Shown here in pieces: positions 8,683-17,373 of a stretch of 34,236 nt of DNA; positions within the stretch are counted from its first letter, which is position 1, and every line of letters starts with the position of its first letter. The DNA is taken from contig CAMLGR010000034.1 in NCBI GenBank assembly GCA_946479615.1, forward strand, positions 1-34,236, given 5' to 3'. This stretch comes from an uncultured Bacteroidota bacterium (GTDB taxonomy: Bacteria > Bacteroidota > Bacteroidia > Chitinophagales > Chitinophagaceae). Made by a program: the position numbers and the translations under genes. The notes under the pieces are model-generated. The model made no database searches, had not been told where the DNA came from, and was given only the letters and a program-made list of their open reading frames with translations.

Positions 8683-9657
8683 ATGTCTCTATTCCAGCTT
8701 CAACCAATCGCTGTCAAAGCGGAAGGTCTTATTAAAACATTCGGTGATAATCGCGCTGTCGATGGTGTAGACCTGAAAATCGCAGCGGGTGGTATTTACG
8801 GCGTGCTTGGGCCCAATGGTGCCGGCAAAACTACCACCATCCAGATGCTTGCCACACTCTTGAAACCCAATGGAGGTTCCGCTAAAATATTTGGATACGA
8901 CATAATCAAGGACAGCCATATGGTTCGGCAACTCATTGGCGTAACAGGACAGTATGCTTCTGTCGATGAAAAATTATCTGCCACAGAAAACCTGGTCATC
9001 TTCTCCCGGCTACTTGGATTAAGCAGTCGTGACGCCAAACGAAAAGCGGCTGAACTATTAGAAGAGTTCGGTTTGACCGAAGCCGCAAAAAAACCGCTTT
9101 CACAATACTCGGGCGGTATGCGCCGCCGGCTTGACCTGGCAGCCAGTCTTATTTCCCAACCGCCCCTGATCTTTCTCGACGAACCAACGACCGGCCTCGA
9201 TCCACGCACACGTAACCAGATGTGGAACACGATTCGCAGACTTGTTAACAGTGGATCAACTGTTGTATTAACAACTCAATATCTTGATGAAGCGGATCAA
9301 CTGGCGGATCGTATCGCCGTTATCGATCGCGGAAAAGTAATTGCAGAAGGTACGCCTGCTCAATTAAAAGAAAAAGTAGGCAGCGCTTCGCTTGAATTAA
9401 CACTGCTCGAAGAAGAACATCTGTTCCAGGCAAAGGAGATCGTGCAACAATTATTGATGGCTGAAGTACATACAACTAAAACTACCATCACCGCTCCTAT
9501 GACTGATCCCGAAATTATTACCGATCTCTTACTTGCCCTTCGCAATGCAAATATCAGGTTAGGCGGAGTGAGTGTGAAAACACCTACGCTTGATGAAGTA
9601 TTCTTAACGCTGACAGGGCATAACGCCGAACAGGAAAATGTAATAGTCGAAAATTAA
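8683..9657 (+). CDS. ABC exporter ATP-binding protein, DrrA-like
   Basis: Cytoplasmic ATPase of an ABC-2 type exporter, about 324 residues. Walker A GPNGAGKTT, Q-loop region VTGQYASVDEKLSATENL, signature YSGGMRRRLDLA, Walker B LIFLDEPTTGLD and the switch segment VVLTTQYLDEADQLADRI are all intact. The H-loop position is Gln (TTQYL), as in the DrrA daunorubicin/antibiotic exporter subfamily, so this is a subfamily trait and not damage. A C-terminal regulatory domain ends with PTLDEVFLTLTGH, also typical of DrrA. The permease starts 6 bp after the stop codon. ATG 8683 is preferred because of the -7 element just before it. Confidence 0.93.
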   Translation: MSLFQLQPIAVKAEGLIKTFGDNRAVDGVDLKIAAGGIYGVLGPNGAGKTTTIQMLATLLKPNGGSAKIFGYDIIKDSHMVRQLIGVTGQYASVDEKLSATENLVIFSRLLGLSSRDAKRKAAELLEEFGLTEAAKKPLSQYSGGMRRRLDLAASLISQPPLIFLDEPTTGLDPRTRNQMWNTIRRLVNSGSTVVLTTQYLDEADQLADRIAVIDRGKVIAEGTPAQLKEKVGSASLELTLLEEEHLFQAKEIVQQLLMAEVHTTKTTITAPMTDPEIITDLLLALRNANIRLGGVSVKTPTLDEVFLTLTGHNAEQENVIVEN

Positions 9658-9663
9658 ATTCTT

Positions 9664-10464
9664 ATGCAATTGATCAATACCGACCTTAAAAGATCGATCT
9701 CTCTTTCGTTAACCATCCGCCAGTCATTTATTATGGCGTATCGCGGACTACTGAAAGTCCGTCGTACACCCGAGCAGTTGATTGACGTAACACTGCAACC
9801 GATCCTGTTTACATTAATGTTCACCTACCTGTTTGGCGGTGCCATTTCAGGGAATGTGCATGCCTATTTGCCAATTATTATACCAGGTATTCTTGCGCAA
9901 ACCATTCTTACCGGTTCGGTGGCCATTGGCGTGAATCTCCGGGAGGATATGAATAAAGGCGTCTTTGACCGGTTCCGATCCCTGCCGATCGCCCGTATTG
10001 CACCGTTGGCGGGTGCATTGATTGCTGATGTGATCAGGTATGTCATTGTAACCGTGCTCACCTTTACGATGGGATATATCATGGGCTGGAGACCAGCTGC
10101 AGGTTTCACAGGTGTAATGGAAGCAAGCTTGCTGGTGATATTTTTTGCCTGGTGCACAAGCTGGATCTTTGCGTTCTTCGGAACCATTGCTAAAACAGCA
10201 ACCGGCGTTCAGGGCATTTCGATGGTCATTCTTTTTCCACTTACATTTTTATCGAATGCATTTGTACCCGTCAACACATTACCCAGCGCGTTGAAATGGT
10301 TTGCAAAAATGAATCCTGTTTCTCATCTGGTAAATGCGATCAGGGTTTTACTGGAGACCGGCACCGCAAACGAAGATTTCTGGTGGAGCTTGTCAGGAGC
10401 ATTGGTAATTATGATCGTGTTTTCATTCTTTACAGTAAAAGTGTATACGAGAAAAGCGAAATAG
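9664..10464 (+). CDS. ABC-2 type exporter permease, DrrB-like
   Basis: Membrane partner of the preceding ATPase. The 266 residues contain about six predicted TM helices. Family hallmarks are RTPEQLIDVTLQPILFTLMF near the N-terminus, GVFDRFRSLPIARIAPLAG after the second helix pair, and LTFLSNAFVPVNTLPSALKW before the last helices. The pair probably exports a small lipophilic or drug-like molecule or a lipid; the cargo cannot be inferred. The 3' spacer holds a long imperfect hairpin. Confidence 0.92.
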   Translation: MQLINTDLKRSISLSLTIRQSFIMAYRGLLKVRRTPEQLIDVTLQPILFTLMFTYLFGGAISGNVHAYLPIIIPGILAQTILTGSVAIGVNLREDMNKGVFDRFRSLPIARIAPLAGALIADVIRYVIVTVLTFTMGYIMGWRPAAGFTGVMEASLLVIFFAWCTSWIFAFFGTIAKTATGVQGISMVILFPLTFLSNAFVPVNTLPSALKWFAKMNPVSHLVNAIRVLLETGTANEDFWWSLSGALVIMIVFSFFTVKVYTRKAK

Positions 10465-10468
10465 CGGC

Positions 10469-10556
10469 TGGTGAATGGTGAGTAATGAATAGTGAGCAAA
10501 CTTTACATTCTTTGTAAAGATAGTATAAGTGACTACTGACCGCTCATCCTTCACCA
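10469..10556. repeat. intergenic imperfect inverted repeat with nested hairpin (GTGA/ATGA-word type)
   Basis: Arms 10469-10495 and 10530-10556 match at 19 of 27 positions. Each is built from reiterated GTGA/ATGA/AGTGA words. Inside is a perfect 7-bp stem (CTTTACA / TGTAAAG, 10501-10519). It lies just after the DrrB-like gene and could act as terminator, although no T-run follows. The 15-mer AATGAATAGTGAGCA in its left arm recurs at 5005-5019. Confidence 0.6.
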
Positions 10557-10646
10557 ATCACTTTTTTGCCGACCATCAGCTTATCGTTGCATTTACGTAA
10601 GCACAATAGCGTTCAATCCGCTTTTTAGATATTTTCAGGCTTACGC

Positions 10647-13085
10647 ATGCACAAACTACTCTTACCTGCCTTTTTATTATGCCTGTATAGTTGTATTGCT
10701 GTTGGGCAAAACAGCAGGACCATCCGCATAACCGTACTGAATGCAGCCAGGAATTCCTTGCCCGGCTCAACGGTTTACCTGTTAACCCCTGATTCAACTG
10801 TTATCCGTACGGCAGTAGCTGATGCAACGGGTATCATTGATTTTCAAAATCCTGAGGCGGGATATTACCGCGTACGCGCCAGCCAGGCAGGATATGAAGA
10901 AACCTATCTCCCCCTGATCGATCTTCAAACCATCGCTTCTTATACCGGTACGATCATCCTGCCATCAAAAAATCAGACACTGAATAATGTGACCGTTACT
11001 TCAAAAAAACCGGCGATACAATTTCTTCCTGACAAAACAGTCATTAATCCAGAGGCCAATATTTCCAATGCAGGAGCAACAGTGATGGATGTCCTGGAAA
11101 AATCGCCGGGCATTACGGTATCAAAGGATGGATCGATCATTATGAAAGGAAAACCAGCTGTCAATGTACTGATCGATGGCAAACCCACTCAACTCAGTGG
11201 CGCAGATCTGCAGGCTTATTTATCAGGCATGAGCGCCTCCCAAATTGATGTCATAGAATTAATTGAAAACCCGGGTGCTAAATATGATGCAGCAGGCAAT
11301 GCAGGTATAATCAATATTAAAACAAAAACCAACCGCCAGCGGGGATTCAACGGTTCTATGAACCTGAGCATTGCCCGGGGATTTTATACCAAAACCGGCA
11401 ACTCGCTCAATCTGAACTACCGGAACGGAAAATTAAACTGGTTCCTCAACTACGGATTCCGCGCCAACGACGAAAGAATGGATATGTACACACTGAGAAA
11501 GTATTTTAATATCCACGAGGAGGATTCGATATTACTGCAACAACCCAATACAACCAGGACCCACAACTTATCCAGCAATCTCAAAGCGGGTGTTGATTTC
11601 CTGATGAATAAACAAACAACACTCGGCATGGTATTTACCCAGGGATTATTTAAGAGAAAGGCAAAAAGCTATAGCGACATCGATTGGATGGATCCTGGCT
11701 TTCATATCGATTCCTCCATCAATACACTGGGTGTAAATAACCTGACATTCAAACGGAATGGAGTGAATATAAATGGAAGGCATAAGATCAATGAAAGCAG
11801 TGAACTAACGGCTGACCTGGATTATGTATGGTTTACCATTGATGGAGATCAGAATTACCAAACACAATTGGTTGCCCCGGGTAGCGATATTCTTGCTACA
11901 AAAGGGGCCACGCCATCAGGACTGCACATTTTTACAGCGAAAGCAGATTACAGCAAACGATTTAAGCAGGTTGTGTTGGAAACCGGTTTAAAAACCGCGA
12001 TCAATAAAACCGATAACCTGGCCGACTATTATTTTCTCGACAATAATAATTGGGTGCCCGACCTGAGCCGGAGCAATCACTTTTTATACAATGAAAAGAT
12101 CAATGCGGCCTATGCCAGTATAGATGCAGAGCAGGGCAAATGGCACTGGCAAATAGGGCTTCGCTATGAAATAACTTCTTATAAAGCGCACCAGCTAGGG
12201 AATGCGTTGATAAAAGATTCTGCTTTCGACAAGAATTATGGCAGCCTCTTCCCTACTGCTTTTGTTTCCCTGCAGGCAGATAGCAATAACATGTTTACAT
12301 TCCGCACAGGAAGAAGAATTGACCGGCCGCCTTTTCAAAACCTGAACCCCTTCCTGACCACGTTGAATAAATACACCTATGAAGCGGGCAATCCTTATAT
12401 CAAACCACAGTACACCTGGAACTTTTCTGTGGCACACACGTATAAACAAATGCTGACAACCGAATTATCGTATAGTTACCTGCGGGATTATTTTTCACAG
12501 ATCTTCATTATCGATTCAAGCAGCAGTAACGTTAATAAGAATATTATTATTTATACCCGGGGAAATGTGGGTTCATTCCAAAACCTCGGTCTTAGTGAAA
12601 CCTACCAGCAGGCACTTACCAGTTGGTGGAACCTTACGGCCGTAGCTACCCTTAATTACAAAATCATCAAAGGAGTTGTGTGGGCGCCTATTGAAGCGAA
12701 AGTAACCCAACTGCTGGTGAGCGTGAACAACCAGTTTCAATTGAAAAAAGGCTGGGACTTTGAAATCAGCGGTTACTATCAAACGAAGAGTCAGATCGAT
12801 TTACAGGAATGGCTGAAGCCGCAAGGCGAACTGGACCTGGGTGTATCTAAACAGATCATGAAAAATAAAGGCTCGCTCAAATTGAGTGTGCGCGATCTCA
12901 CCTATTTTCAAAATTATTCCGGTTATTCTACTTTCCAGAATGCCTATGAGCCTTTCAAAATACAATGGGATTCCAGGGTCGTACGATTGAGCTTCAATTG
13001 GCGGTTTGGAAAAGCCATGAAAGCGATCACCCGCTCAGAAGGCGGTGCAAGTGATGAGATCAACCGGGTGGGTTCGGGAAACTAA
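10647..13085 (+). CDS. outer-membrane beta-barrel receptor with carboxypeptidase-regulatory-like N-domain (TonB-dependent-receptor type)
   Basis: 812 residues. Signal peptide (MHKLLLPAFLLCLYSCIAVG), then a carboxypeptidase-regulatory-like beta-sandwich (residues 22-105: TIRITVLNAARNSLPGSTVY and DFQNPEAGYYRVRASQAGYE). A plug-like region follows at about 110-225 (PDKTVINPEANISNAGATVM, VLIDGKPTQLSGADLQAYL, IDVIELIENPGAKYDAAGNA), then a long beta-barrel with an aromatic C-terminal strand region. The layout matches the 'outer membrane beta-barrel family' receptors of Bacteroidota, which are relatives of TonB-dependent receptors. No TonB box or SusD partner is visible, so the ligand is unknown. It is probably monocistronic. 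Confidence 0.9.
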   Translation: MHKLLLPAFLLCLYSCIAVGQNSRTIRITVLNAARNSLPGSTVYLLTPDSTVIRTAVADATGIIDFQNPEAGYYRVRASQAGYEETYLPLIDLQTIASYTGTIILPSKNQTLNNVTVTSKKPAIQFLPDKTVINPEANISNAGATVMDVLEKSPGITVSKDGSIIMKGKPAVNVLIDGKPTQLSGADLQAYLSGMSASQIDVIELIENPGAKYDAAGNAGIINIKTKTNRQRGFNGSMNLSIARGFYTKTGNSLNLNYRNGKLNWFLNYGFRANDERMDMYTLRKYFNIHEEDSILLQQPNTTRTHNLSSNLKAGVDFLMNKQTTLGMVFTQGLFKRKAKSYSDIDWMDPGFHIDSSINTLGVNNLTFKRNGVNINGRHKINESSELTADLDYVWFTIDGDQNYQTQLVAPGSDILATKGATPSGLHIFTAKADYSKRFKQVVLETGLKTAINKTDNLADYYFLDNNNWVPDLSRSNHFLYNEKINAAYASIDAEQGKWHWQIGLRYEITSYKAHQLGNALIKDSAFDKNYGSLFPTAFVSLQADSNNMFTFRTGRRIDRPPFQNLNPFLTTLNKYTYEAGNPYIKPQYTWNFSVAHTYKQMLTTELSYSYLRDYFSQIFIIDSSSSNVNKNIIIYTRGNVGSFQNLGLSETYQQALTSWWNLTAVATLNYKIIKGVVWAPIEAKVTQLLVSVNNQFQLKKGWDFEISGYYQTKSQIDLQEWLKPQGELDLGVSKQIMKNKGSLKLSVRDLTYFQNYSGYSTFQNAYEPFKIQWDSRVVRLSFNWRFGKAMKAITRSEGGASDEINRVGSGN

Positions 13086-13164
13086 ATGATCTTTTATAAC
13101 CATAAGCAGAATTCATTCCTGGGGTTACATAAGCACGGACAGTTCCATTTCCCTACCCTATCGT

Positions 13165-14109
13165 CTACTGAATTTCCTTGCGTAAATACTTTTTAAAAAT
13201 TCGGACTGTCAGGCGGTTCAGATCCCGGTTTGGATTGTTGGGATCCTTGCCTCCGGCTGTATAGTAATCCAGGCTATCGCCCCCTCTTTTCTGATACCAA
13301 AGCTTACCAATATACTTTTCCGTGATGGTATCCGGTTGTGTTATTCTCCGCAAATTATTCAGCCTGTTTTTATCTAATGGCCACACATCACCCACTTTGC
13401 CAGGAGAATCGCATAATACTTGTACGTAGTGATCATTAACCCAAACCATACATTCTTGTTGTCCGCTAATCCCTGACGATTTGCTTCCCGTGTTGCCAAA
13501 ATAAATTGTCGCTCCTGTTATTAGTAGGATAATGGCCACCGCTATCAATCTCCATCTCTCTTTGACGAAAGTGAGAATAACAGTAATAATATTATTATCG
13601 CCCTTATTATCACTTTGTCCATACACAGGCTCAGGCAGCGCTATAGTATCGGCAGGCTCGTGACTTTCTAAATGTGCACCATTCACATCTTCTTTAGTTA
13701 TAAGCTGGTCTCCCTTATCGATCCCCTCCCCAATTAATAGATCCTTATCCACTTCATAATTGTATTTATCATCATACGGCCGTTTAGGAAAATCTAATAA
13801 CCAACCCAGCAACTCAATATTCTTATCCTCTGTAGCATCGGTACCTCCTTTCAAAAAATTCACCAGGGGCCTGAATTTATCAATATCAATATTTTCTATT
13901 GTCCTCAAAAGGTCTGCTTCGCCATAAACACCAAAAAAAGATGTAAGCATGCCTTGATCCTTTCTCAGAAATCTTGACCTGTAAACTGAAACACACTCAT
14001 CTCTTATTTTACTTGGCTTTGGCTGCAGCAGTCGCAGCGGAAGATCGCTTTCGCTTTTCTTTTGATTATAATACCTAACAATGGCATCCAGGTAATTTTT
14101 ATAAATCAT
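13165..14109 (-). CDS. membrane-anchored protein of unknown function; paralogue A of a two-member family
   Basis: 314 residues. The N-terminal domain (residues 1-120) is shared with the protein at 18835-19626. The common core includes RDECVSVYRSRF, SFFGVYGEADLLRTIENIDI, DKFRPLVNFLKGG, NIELLGWLLDFPKRPYD. An acidic linker follows, then one TM helix (about 187-205, RWRLIAVAIILLITGATIYF) and a C-terminal domain rich in aromatic residues (CMVWVNDHYVQVLCDSPGKV, GKLWYQKRGGDSLDYYTAGG). Topology is inferred as N-domain cytoplasmic, C-domain exported. I do not recognise the family. It is convergent with the receptor gene and divergent from the small-peptide/kinase unit. Confidence 0.75.
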   Translation of the reverse strand: MIYKNYLDAIVRYYNQKKSESDLPLRLLQPKPSKIRDECVSVYRSRFLRKDQGMLTSFFGVYGEADLLRTIENIDIDKFRPLVNFLKGGTDATEDKNIELLGWLLDFPKRPYDDKYNYEVDKDLLIGEGIDKGDQLITKEDVNGAHLESHEPADTIALPEPVYGQSDNKGDNNIITVILTFVKERWRLIAVAIILLITGATIYFGNTGSKSSGISGQQECMVWVNDHYVQVLCDSPGKVGDVWPLDKNRLNNLRRITQPDTITEKYIGKLWYQKRGGDSLDYYTAGGKDPNNPNRDLNRLTVRIFKKYLRKEIQ

Positions 14110-14534
14110 AACCGGAATTTTAGGAATTACTGGTATGGTCCATCTCTGACCTGATCACATGTACGTTACTGCCTGTTAAAATCAATATCTATCTGTATTA
14201 CAGGCTCCAGAAATAATCCTGGCAAAATCTCTTCAATATAACAATCCTTCAGCATACCGGAATCGACAGCGGAATTAGTGGAATTACCAGAATCATCGGA
14301 ATCTCATGTAGATCAGCGGCTTATCCCATTATAGTTTTGAGTATCGGATTATTCTACGCTTCGTAGCTACAGCGTAAACAATCTGCAAGGAGTAGTGAAT
14401 ACGATATCGGCGAACTGGCCAGGGAAGCGGTAACCCGGATCGTATGCCTGCTCCTACTTCCCCTGTACACGGTGGCAGCGACAACAAATTTCTGTTGCTG
14501 TCCGCCAATTCTTAAATCTAAAAACTTAATTATC
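14110..14534. other. 425-bp divergent intergenic region
   Basis: No convincing gene. It contains a 6-bp inverted repeat (GCCTGT 14171-14176 / ACAGGC 14200-14205), an imperfect 9-bp tandem array of GGAAT-type units at about 14270-14304, a TAGTTTTG (TAnnTTTG type) at 14332-14339 pointing right, and CTACG-CTT-CGTAG at about 14354-14366. It should hold the promoter of the minus-strand gene and of the small peptide gene. The frame of the peptide is open back to about 14365 and encodes a second hydrophobic stretch, but no ATG supports a longer start. Confidence 0.5.
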
Positions 14535-14711
14535 ATGACTGGGATCATTTTCCTGGTTTGGGCAATGTTTTGCCATAACCCAAACCATATACCGGGCATA
14601 ACCCATTGCCCATTAATACACGTAACGGCAACGACGGACGACGGACCCGGAGATTCAGGAGACATACCACCCAAGCCTCCAATCATTCCGCCACCGCCTC
14701 CAATTCCCTGA
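14535..14711 (+). CDS. 58-aa exported/membrane peptide with poly-proline tail
   Basis: From ATG 14535 (preceded by an A/T-rich leader usual for this phylum) the product starts MTGIIFLVWAMFCHNPNHIP, a short hydrophobic anchor or signal. A Thr/Asp/Gly linker (TATTDDGPGDSGD) and a proline-rich end (PPKPPIIPPPPPIP) follow. Two Cys are present. A strong terminator 13 bp after the stop shows that this is an independent small transcript. I do not recognise it; candidates are a small secreted signal, a sensor-associated peptide or a membrane miniprotein. A GTG at 14472 would give 79 residues and is less likely. Confidence 0.5.
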   Translation: MTGIIFLVWAMFCHNPNHIPGITHCPLIHVTATTDDGPGDSGDIPPKPPIIPPPPPIP

Positions 14712-14723
14712 TTTCTGAAAACC

Positions 14724-14757
14724 AGGTAAGGCAGTATACCCTGCCTTACCTTTTTTT
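14724..14757 (+). terminator. strong rho-independent terminator after the 58-aa peptide gene
   Basis: Perfect 11-bp stem (AGGTAAGGCAG / CTGCCTTACCT), 6-nt loop, then seven T. It insulates the kinase gene from the peptide transcript. Confidence 0.93.
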
Positions 14758-14817
14758 GACTTAGTAAGCAAATTCCCGAAAATTTTTTGCACTTTCGGCC
14801 TACCCAAACCTAAGACT

Positions 14818-16530
14818 TTGAAAGTTTATCTGCTTTTATTCCTTGTATTAATTGCTTGCTCCTGCGTAAAGGAGGGTCCAAAAAATGCTGAAGCAACGCA
14901 AAGCCCTGCTTCACTGGATTTTCAAAAAGCAGAATATTTTAAAGATTCTATCGATCAAAAAGATTCTGCTTTTTTATATTATAATAACGTCACCAAGAAT
15001 TCGAAAGACAGGCTTCTTGTCGCAATAGCGTATGCTAACATGGCAACAATACAAAGGGAGGCAGGAGACTTGTTCGGCGCACAGGAAACTGCTATCGCTG
15101 GCCTACAGCTTCTCCACAAAGATAGCTCCCGGCAACGTTATTGCATGGCTTCACTTTACAATACCATAGGACGGGTCAATGTGGAATTAAAGAATTTTGA
15201 TGAAGCAATCAGGTATTATAACCTTGTACTTGAATTTTCGGATGACGAAAATTTCAGAAATACTTGCCAAAATAATATTGCTGTAGCGCTTCGTGAAAAA
15301 GGGGACTATGCCGGAGGGTTACAGGTCTTGCTCTCAATCAAAGTTCAGCCGGATGAACAAATGCCTGCCTATGCAAGAAGGACCACTAATCTGGCCAGCG
15401 CAAAATGGAAAGCGGATAAAAATTTCAATCCTGTCCCGGACCTGCACAAAGCATTGGACATACGTATTCATGAAAAGAATGATATCGATATAATAGCCAG
15501 TTATAATCATCTTTCGGATTACTATTACCTGACAAATAATGCCGATTCTTCCCTCTTTTATACAAGAAAAATGTATGCCCTTGCCCAAAAAGTAAACAGC
15601 GTGGAGGACCAAACAGATGCCATTCAAAAACTAACAGATTTGGTGTCTCCCCAAGAAGTCCGCTCACTTTTTAAACGATATAAATTTTTAACCGACAGTG
15701 TTCAAACCGCCCGAAGTGCAGCCAAAAACCAATTTGCTGCAATCAGATATGAATCACAGAAAAGCAAAACCGAAAATTTACTACTGCAGGAGGATAATGC
15801 TCAGAAGAAACTGCAGATTCTACGTCAACGAATTTTCGTTTATGGAAGTATTTTACTGGCGGTGCTGATCGTAGGTGGTGCTGTTTGGTGGTATCGTAAA
15901 AAAAGAAGGCAGGTGGAATTAAAATCCCAGATGGCCATTAGGGAAAGTCGCCTGAAAATCTCGCAAAAAGTGCACGACACTGTGGCTAACGGGCTTTATC
16001 GTATCATGAGTGAGATCGAATATCATGAGAACATTGAAAAAGATCCGCTACTGGACCAGATTGAAGAACTTTATGAACGTTCCAGGGACATTTCCTATGA
16101 ACCCGTAGAAACAGAGAAAAATATCACCGGGCATATAAACCATATTTTGGATTCATTCGCCACACCTGCTACCAAGATATCGGTAGTTGGCAACCAGAAA
16201 GATCTGTGGACAGATGTTCCATCCTCAGTTGTCAAAGAACTTGAACAGGTATTGCAGGAGCTAATGGTAAATATGAGGAAACACAGCGGTGCCCGGCATG
16301 TCGTTCTGCATTTTTCAAAATCCGCCGGCCGGCTTGAAATTCTATATAAAGATGACGGTCGTGGATTTCCATCAAATTTCAAAAAAGGAAATGGGCTGAT
16401 AAGTACGGGAACCCGTATAAATCAGGTCGGTGGGCAAATTAATTTCACGGATGAAACTGCCAACGGTGCAGAGATCAAAATCATTGTTCCAATTTTAGCA
16501 TCGAATGATCAGAAAAGTCTTAATAGCTGA
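14818..16530 (+). CDS. TPR-containing lipoprotein sensor histidine kinase
   Basis: 570 residues. The start is TTG at 14818, chosen because it is followed directly by a lipoprotein signal (MKVYLLLFLVLIAC, Cys14); the next ATG would lose it. Periplasmic part (about 30-335): TPR-like helical repeats (for example YNTIGRVNVELKNFDEAIRY). TM helix about 340-358. The cytoplasmic kinase has a HisKA_3-like dimerisation helix with phospho-acceptor His386 (KVHDTVANGLYRIMSEIEY). The HATPase domain has N-box ELMVNMRKHS (Asn485), G1 DDGRG (512-516) and G2 GNGL (524-527). The response regulator overlaps its 3' end by 26 bp. The signal sensed is unknown; peptides or membrane partners are plausible for TPR sensors. 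Confidence 0.93.
   Translation: MKVYLLLFLVLIACSCVKEGPKNAEATQSPASLDFQKAEYFKDSIDQKDSAFLYYNNVTKNSKDRLLVAIAYANMATIQREAGDLFGAQETAIAGLQLLHKDSSRQRYCMASLYNTIGRVNVELKNFDEAIRYYNLVLEFSDDENFRNTCQNNIAVALREKGDYAGGLQVLLSIKVQPDEQMPAYARRTTNLASAKWKADKNFNPVPDLHKALDIRIHEKNDIDIIASYNHLSDYYYLTNNADSSLFYTRKMYALAQKVNSVEDQTDAIQKLTDLVSPQEVRSLFKRYKFLTDSVQTARSAAKNQFAAIRYESQKSKTENLLLQEDNAQKKLQILRQRIFVYGSILLAVLIVGGAVWWYRKKRRQVELKSQMAIRESRLKISQKVHDTVANGLYRIMSEIEYHENIEKDPLLDQIEELYERSRDISYEPVETEKNITGHINHILDSFATPATKISVVGNQKDLWTDVPSSVVKELEQVLQELMVNMRKHSGARHVVLHFSKSAGRLEILYKDDGRGFPSNFKKGNGLISTGTRINQVGGQINFTDETANGAEIKIIVPILASNDQKSLNS
16403..16447 (+). promoter_or_regulatory. third copy of TACGG-N4-CCGTA with weak -7, inside the kinase gene
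   Basis: TACGG-GAAC-CCGTA lies at 16404-16417. At the same spacing as the two intergenic copies, TAATTTCA starts at 16440 (TAnnTT, two mismatches to TAnnTTTG). It lies 58 bp upstream of the regulator ATG and could be an autoregulatory promoter. Because it is inside a coding region it is the weakest of the three. Confidence 0.35.
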
Positions 16531-17170
16531 GGATCACGAAAGCATCAATATATCTGTTCAAAAGGCCCTCGAAGAACTCGGGGTTAAAGAGGTGGACTAT
16601 GTGTACTATTGCGATGATGCCCTGTTAAAAGTCGAAAATGAAAAAAAAGCCGGCCGATCTTACGATCTCCTCATTTGTGACTTATACTTCGAACAGGATT
16701 ACCGTGCGCAAAAGATATCCGGAGGGACGGCCCTGATTTCAGCGGCCAGGCAGATTCAGCCCGAGGTAAAGATCCTTGTTTTTTCCGCGGAGAGCAAGCC
16801 CGCAGTAATTGATTCACTGTTCCGCATTCACAACATCGACGGATATGTCCGCAAAGCGAGAAATGATGTAAAGGAGCTGCAGGCTGCATTTGAAAAAATA
16901 TCCCGGAACCAGCAACACTACCCGAAACATATAGCTGATCTGGCAAAACATCAGCACTCACACAACTTCACCGATTTTGATATTACAATTATCTCCCTGC
17001 TGGCCCAGGGAATGCCTCAAAAAAATATCCCCGAATATCTCCAGCATCACAAAATAAAACCTTCCGCGTTAAGCAGTGTAGAAAAACGTCTCAACCTGAT
17101 TAAAAATGTATTCGGGTTTTCTAAAAATGAACAGTTGGTGGCGTTTTGCAAGGATATGGGGATAATATAA
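16505..17170 (+). CDS. response regulator with receiver and divergent LuxR-type HTH domain
   Basis: 221 residues; starts inside the kinase gene, a usual coupled arrangement. Receiver domain 1-130: acidic pocket AED (Glu9, Asp10), phospho-acceptor Asp59 (LLICDLYF), switch Ser94 (VFSAE), conserved Lys117. The C-terminal 150-221 aligns loosely with the LuxR/GerE HTH: DFDITIISLLAQGMPQKNIP corresponds to LTxxExxILxLIAxGxSxKEIA, SSVEKRLNLIKNVFGF to the recognition-helix end, and EQLVAFCKDMGII to ELVRxAxxxGLI. Such HTHs bind short palindromes as dimers. The palindrome right after its stop codon is the best candidate operator. Confidence 0.9.
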   Translation: MIRKVLIAEDHESINISVQKALEELGVKEVDYVYYCDDALLKVENEKKAGRSYDLLICDLYFEQDYRAQKISGGTALISAARQIQPEVKILVFSAESKPAVIDSLFRIHNIDGYVRKARNDVKELQAAFEKISRNQQHYPKHIADLAKHQHSHNFTDFDITIISLLAQGMPQKNIPEYLQHHKIKPSALSSVEKRLNLIKNVFGFSKNEQLVAFCKDMGII

Positions 17171-17215
17171 TTACGGATTCCCGTAAAAATGCTGCCAAAA
17201 TGAAGAATACTTTTG
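17171..17215 (+). promoter_or_regulatory. putative response-regulator operator plus TAnnTTTG promoter (copy 1)
   Basis: TTACGG-ATTC-CCGTAA (17171-17186) begins directly after the regulator stop codon. Exactly 21 bp later is TACTTTTG (17208-17215), a perfect TAnnTTTG -7. The same arrangement and spacing occurs at 19957-20001. The palindrome covers and extends upstream of the normal -33 position, as expected for an activator. It would drive the SHOCT-protein gene at 17374. Confidence 0.7.
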
Positions 17216-17249
17216 GGAAAAGAAGGCAGGCAAATATCAGCGTTAATTC

Positions 17250-17364
17250 ATGAACATTCGAAACATCCCGATTTCACTTTTGGCAACTCTGTTTGTAAGT
17301 CGTGTAAAACGATAATAAAGAAAGATCTGCAATATTTTCACTCACCCCGATTCTGGAAAATATT
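17250..17364 (+). other. leader of the SHOCT-protein transcript: 21-codon ORF and 9-bp hairpin
   Basis: A short ORF (17250-17315, starts MNIRNIPISLLATLF, then VSRVKR) is followed by the perfect inverted repeat AATATTTTC (17331-17339) / GAAAATATT (17356-17364), ending 9 bp before ATG 17374. It could fold next to the ribosome-binding region. There is no coding evidence beyond an open frame. Confidence 0.35.
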
Positions 17365-17373
17365 ATTAGCAGC

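Noticed and set aside
8683..9657. Damaged H-loop in the ABC ATPase (Gln in place of His)
   Set aside because: TTQYL is a recognised trait of the DrrA subfamily; all other motifs are intact.
13086..13164. Possible att site or insertion boundary at the left edge of the accessory block
   Set aside because: No copy of the ssrA 3' end, no direct repeat and no integrase or transposase was found.
14354..14686. 110-codon minus-strand frame opposite the small peptide gene
   Set aside because: It runs antisense to the peptide and terminator-linked region, starts opposite the poly-Pro codons (giving a Gly-rich artefact) and shows no family motif.
17171..17190. Palindrome after the response regulator read as a terminator
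   Set aside because: The stem is only 6 bp, no T-run follows on the plus strand, and the same sequence with the same -7 spacing recurs at 19957 where no gene ends.
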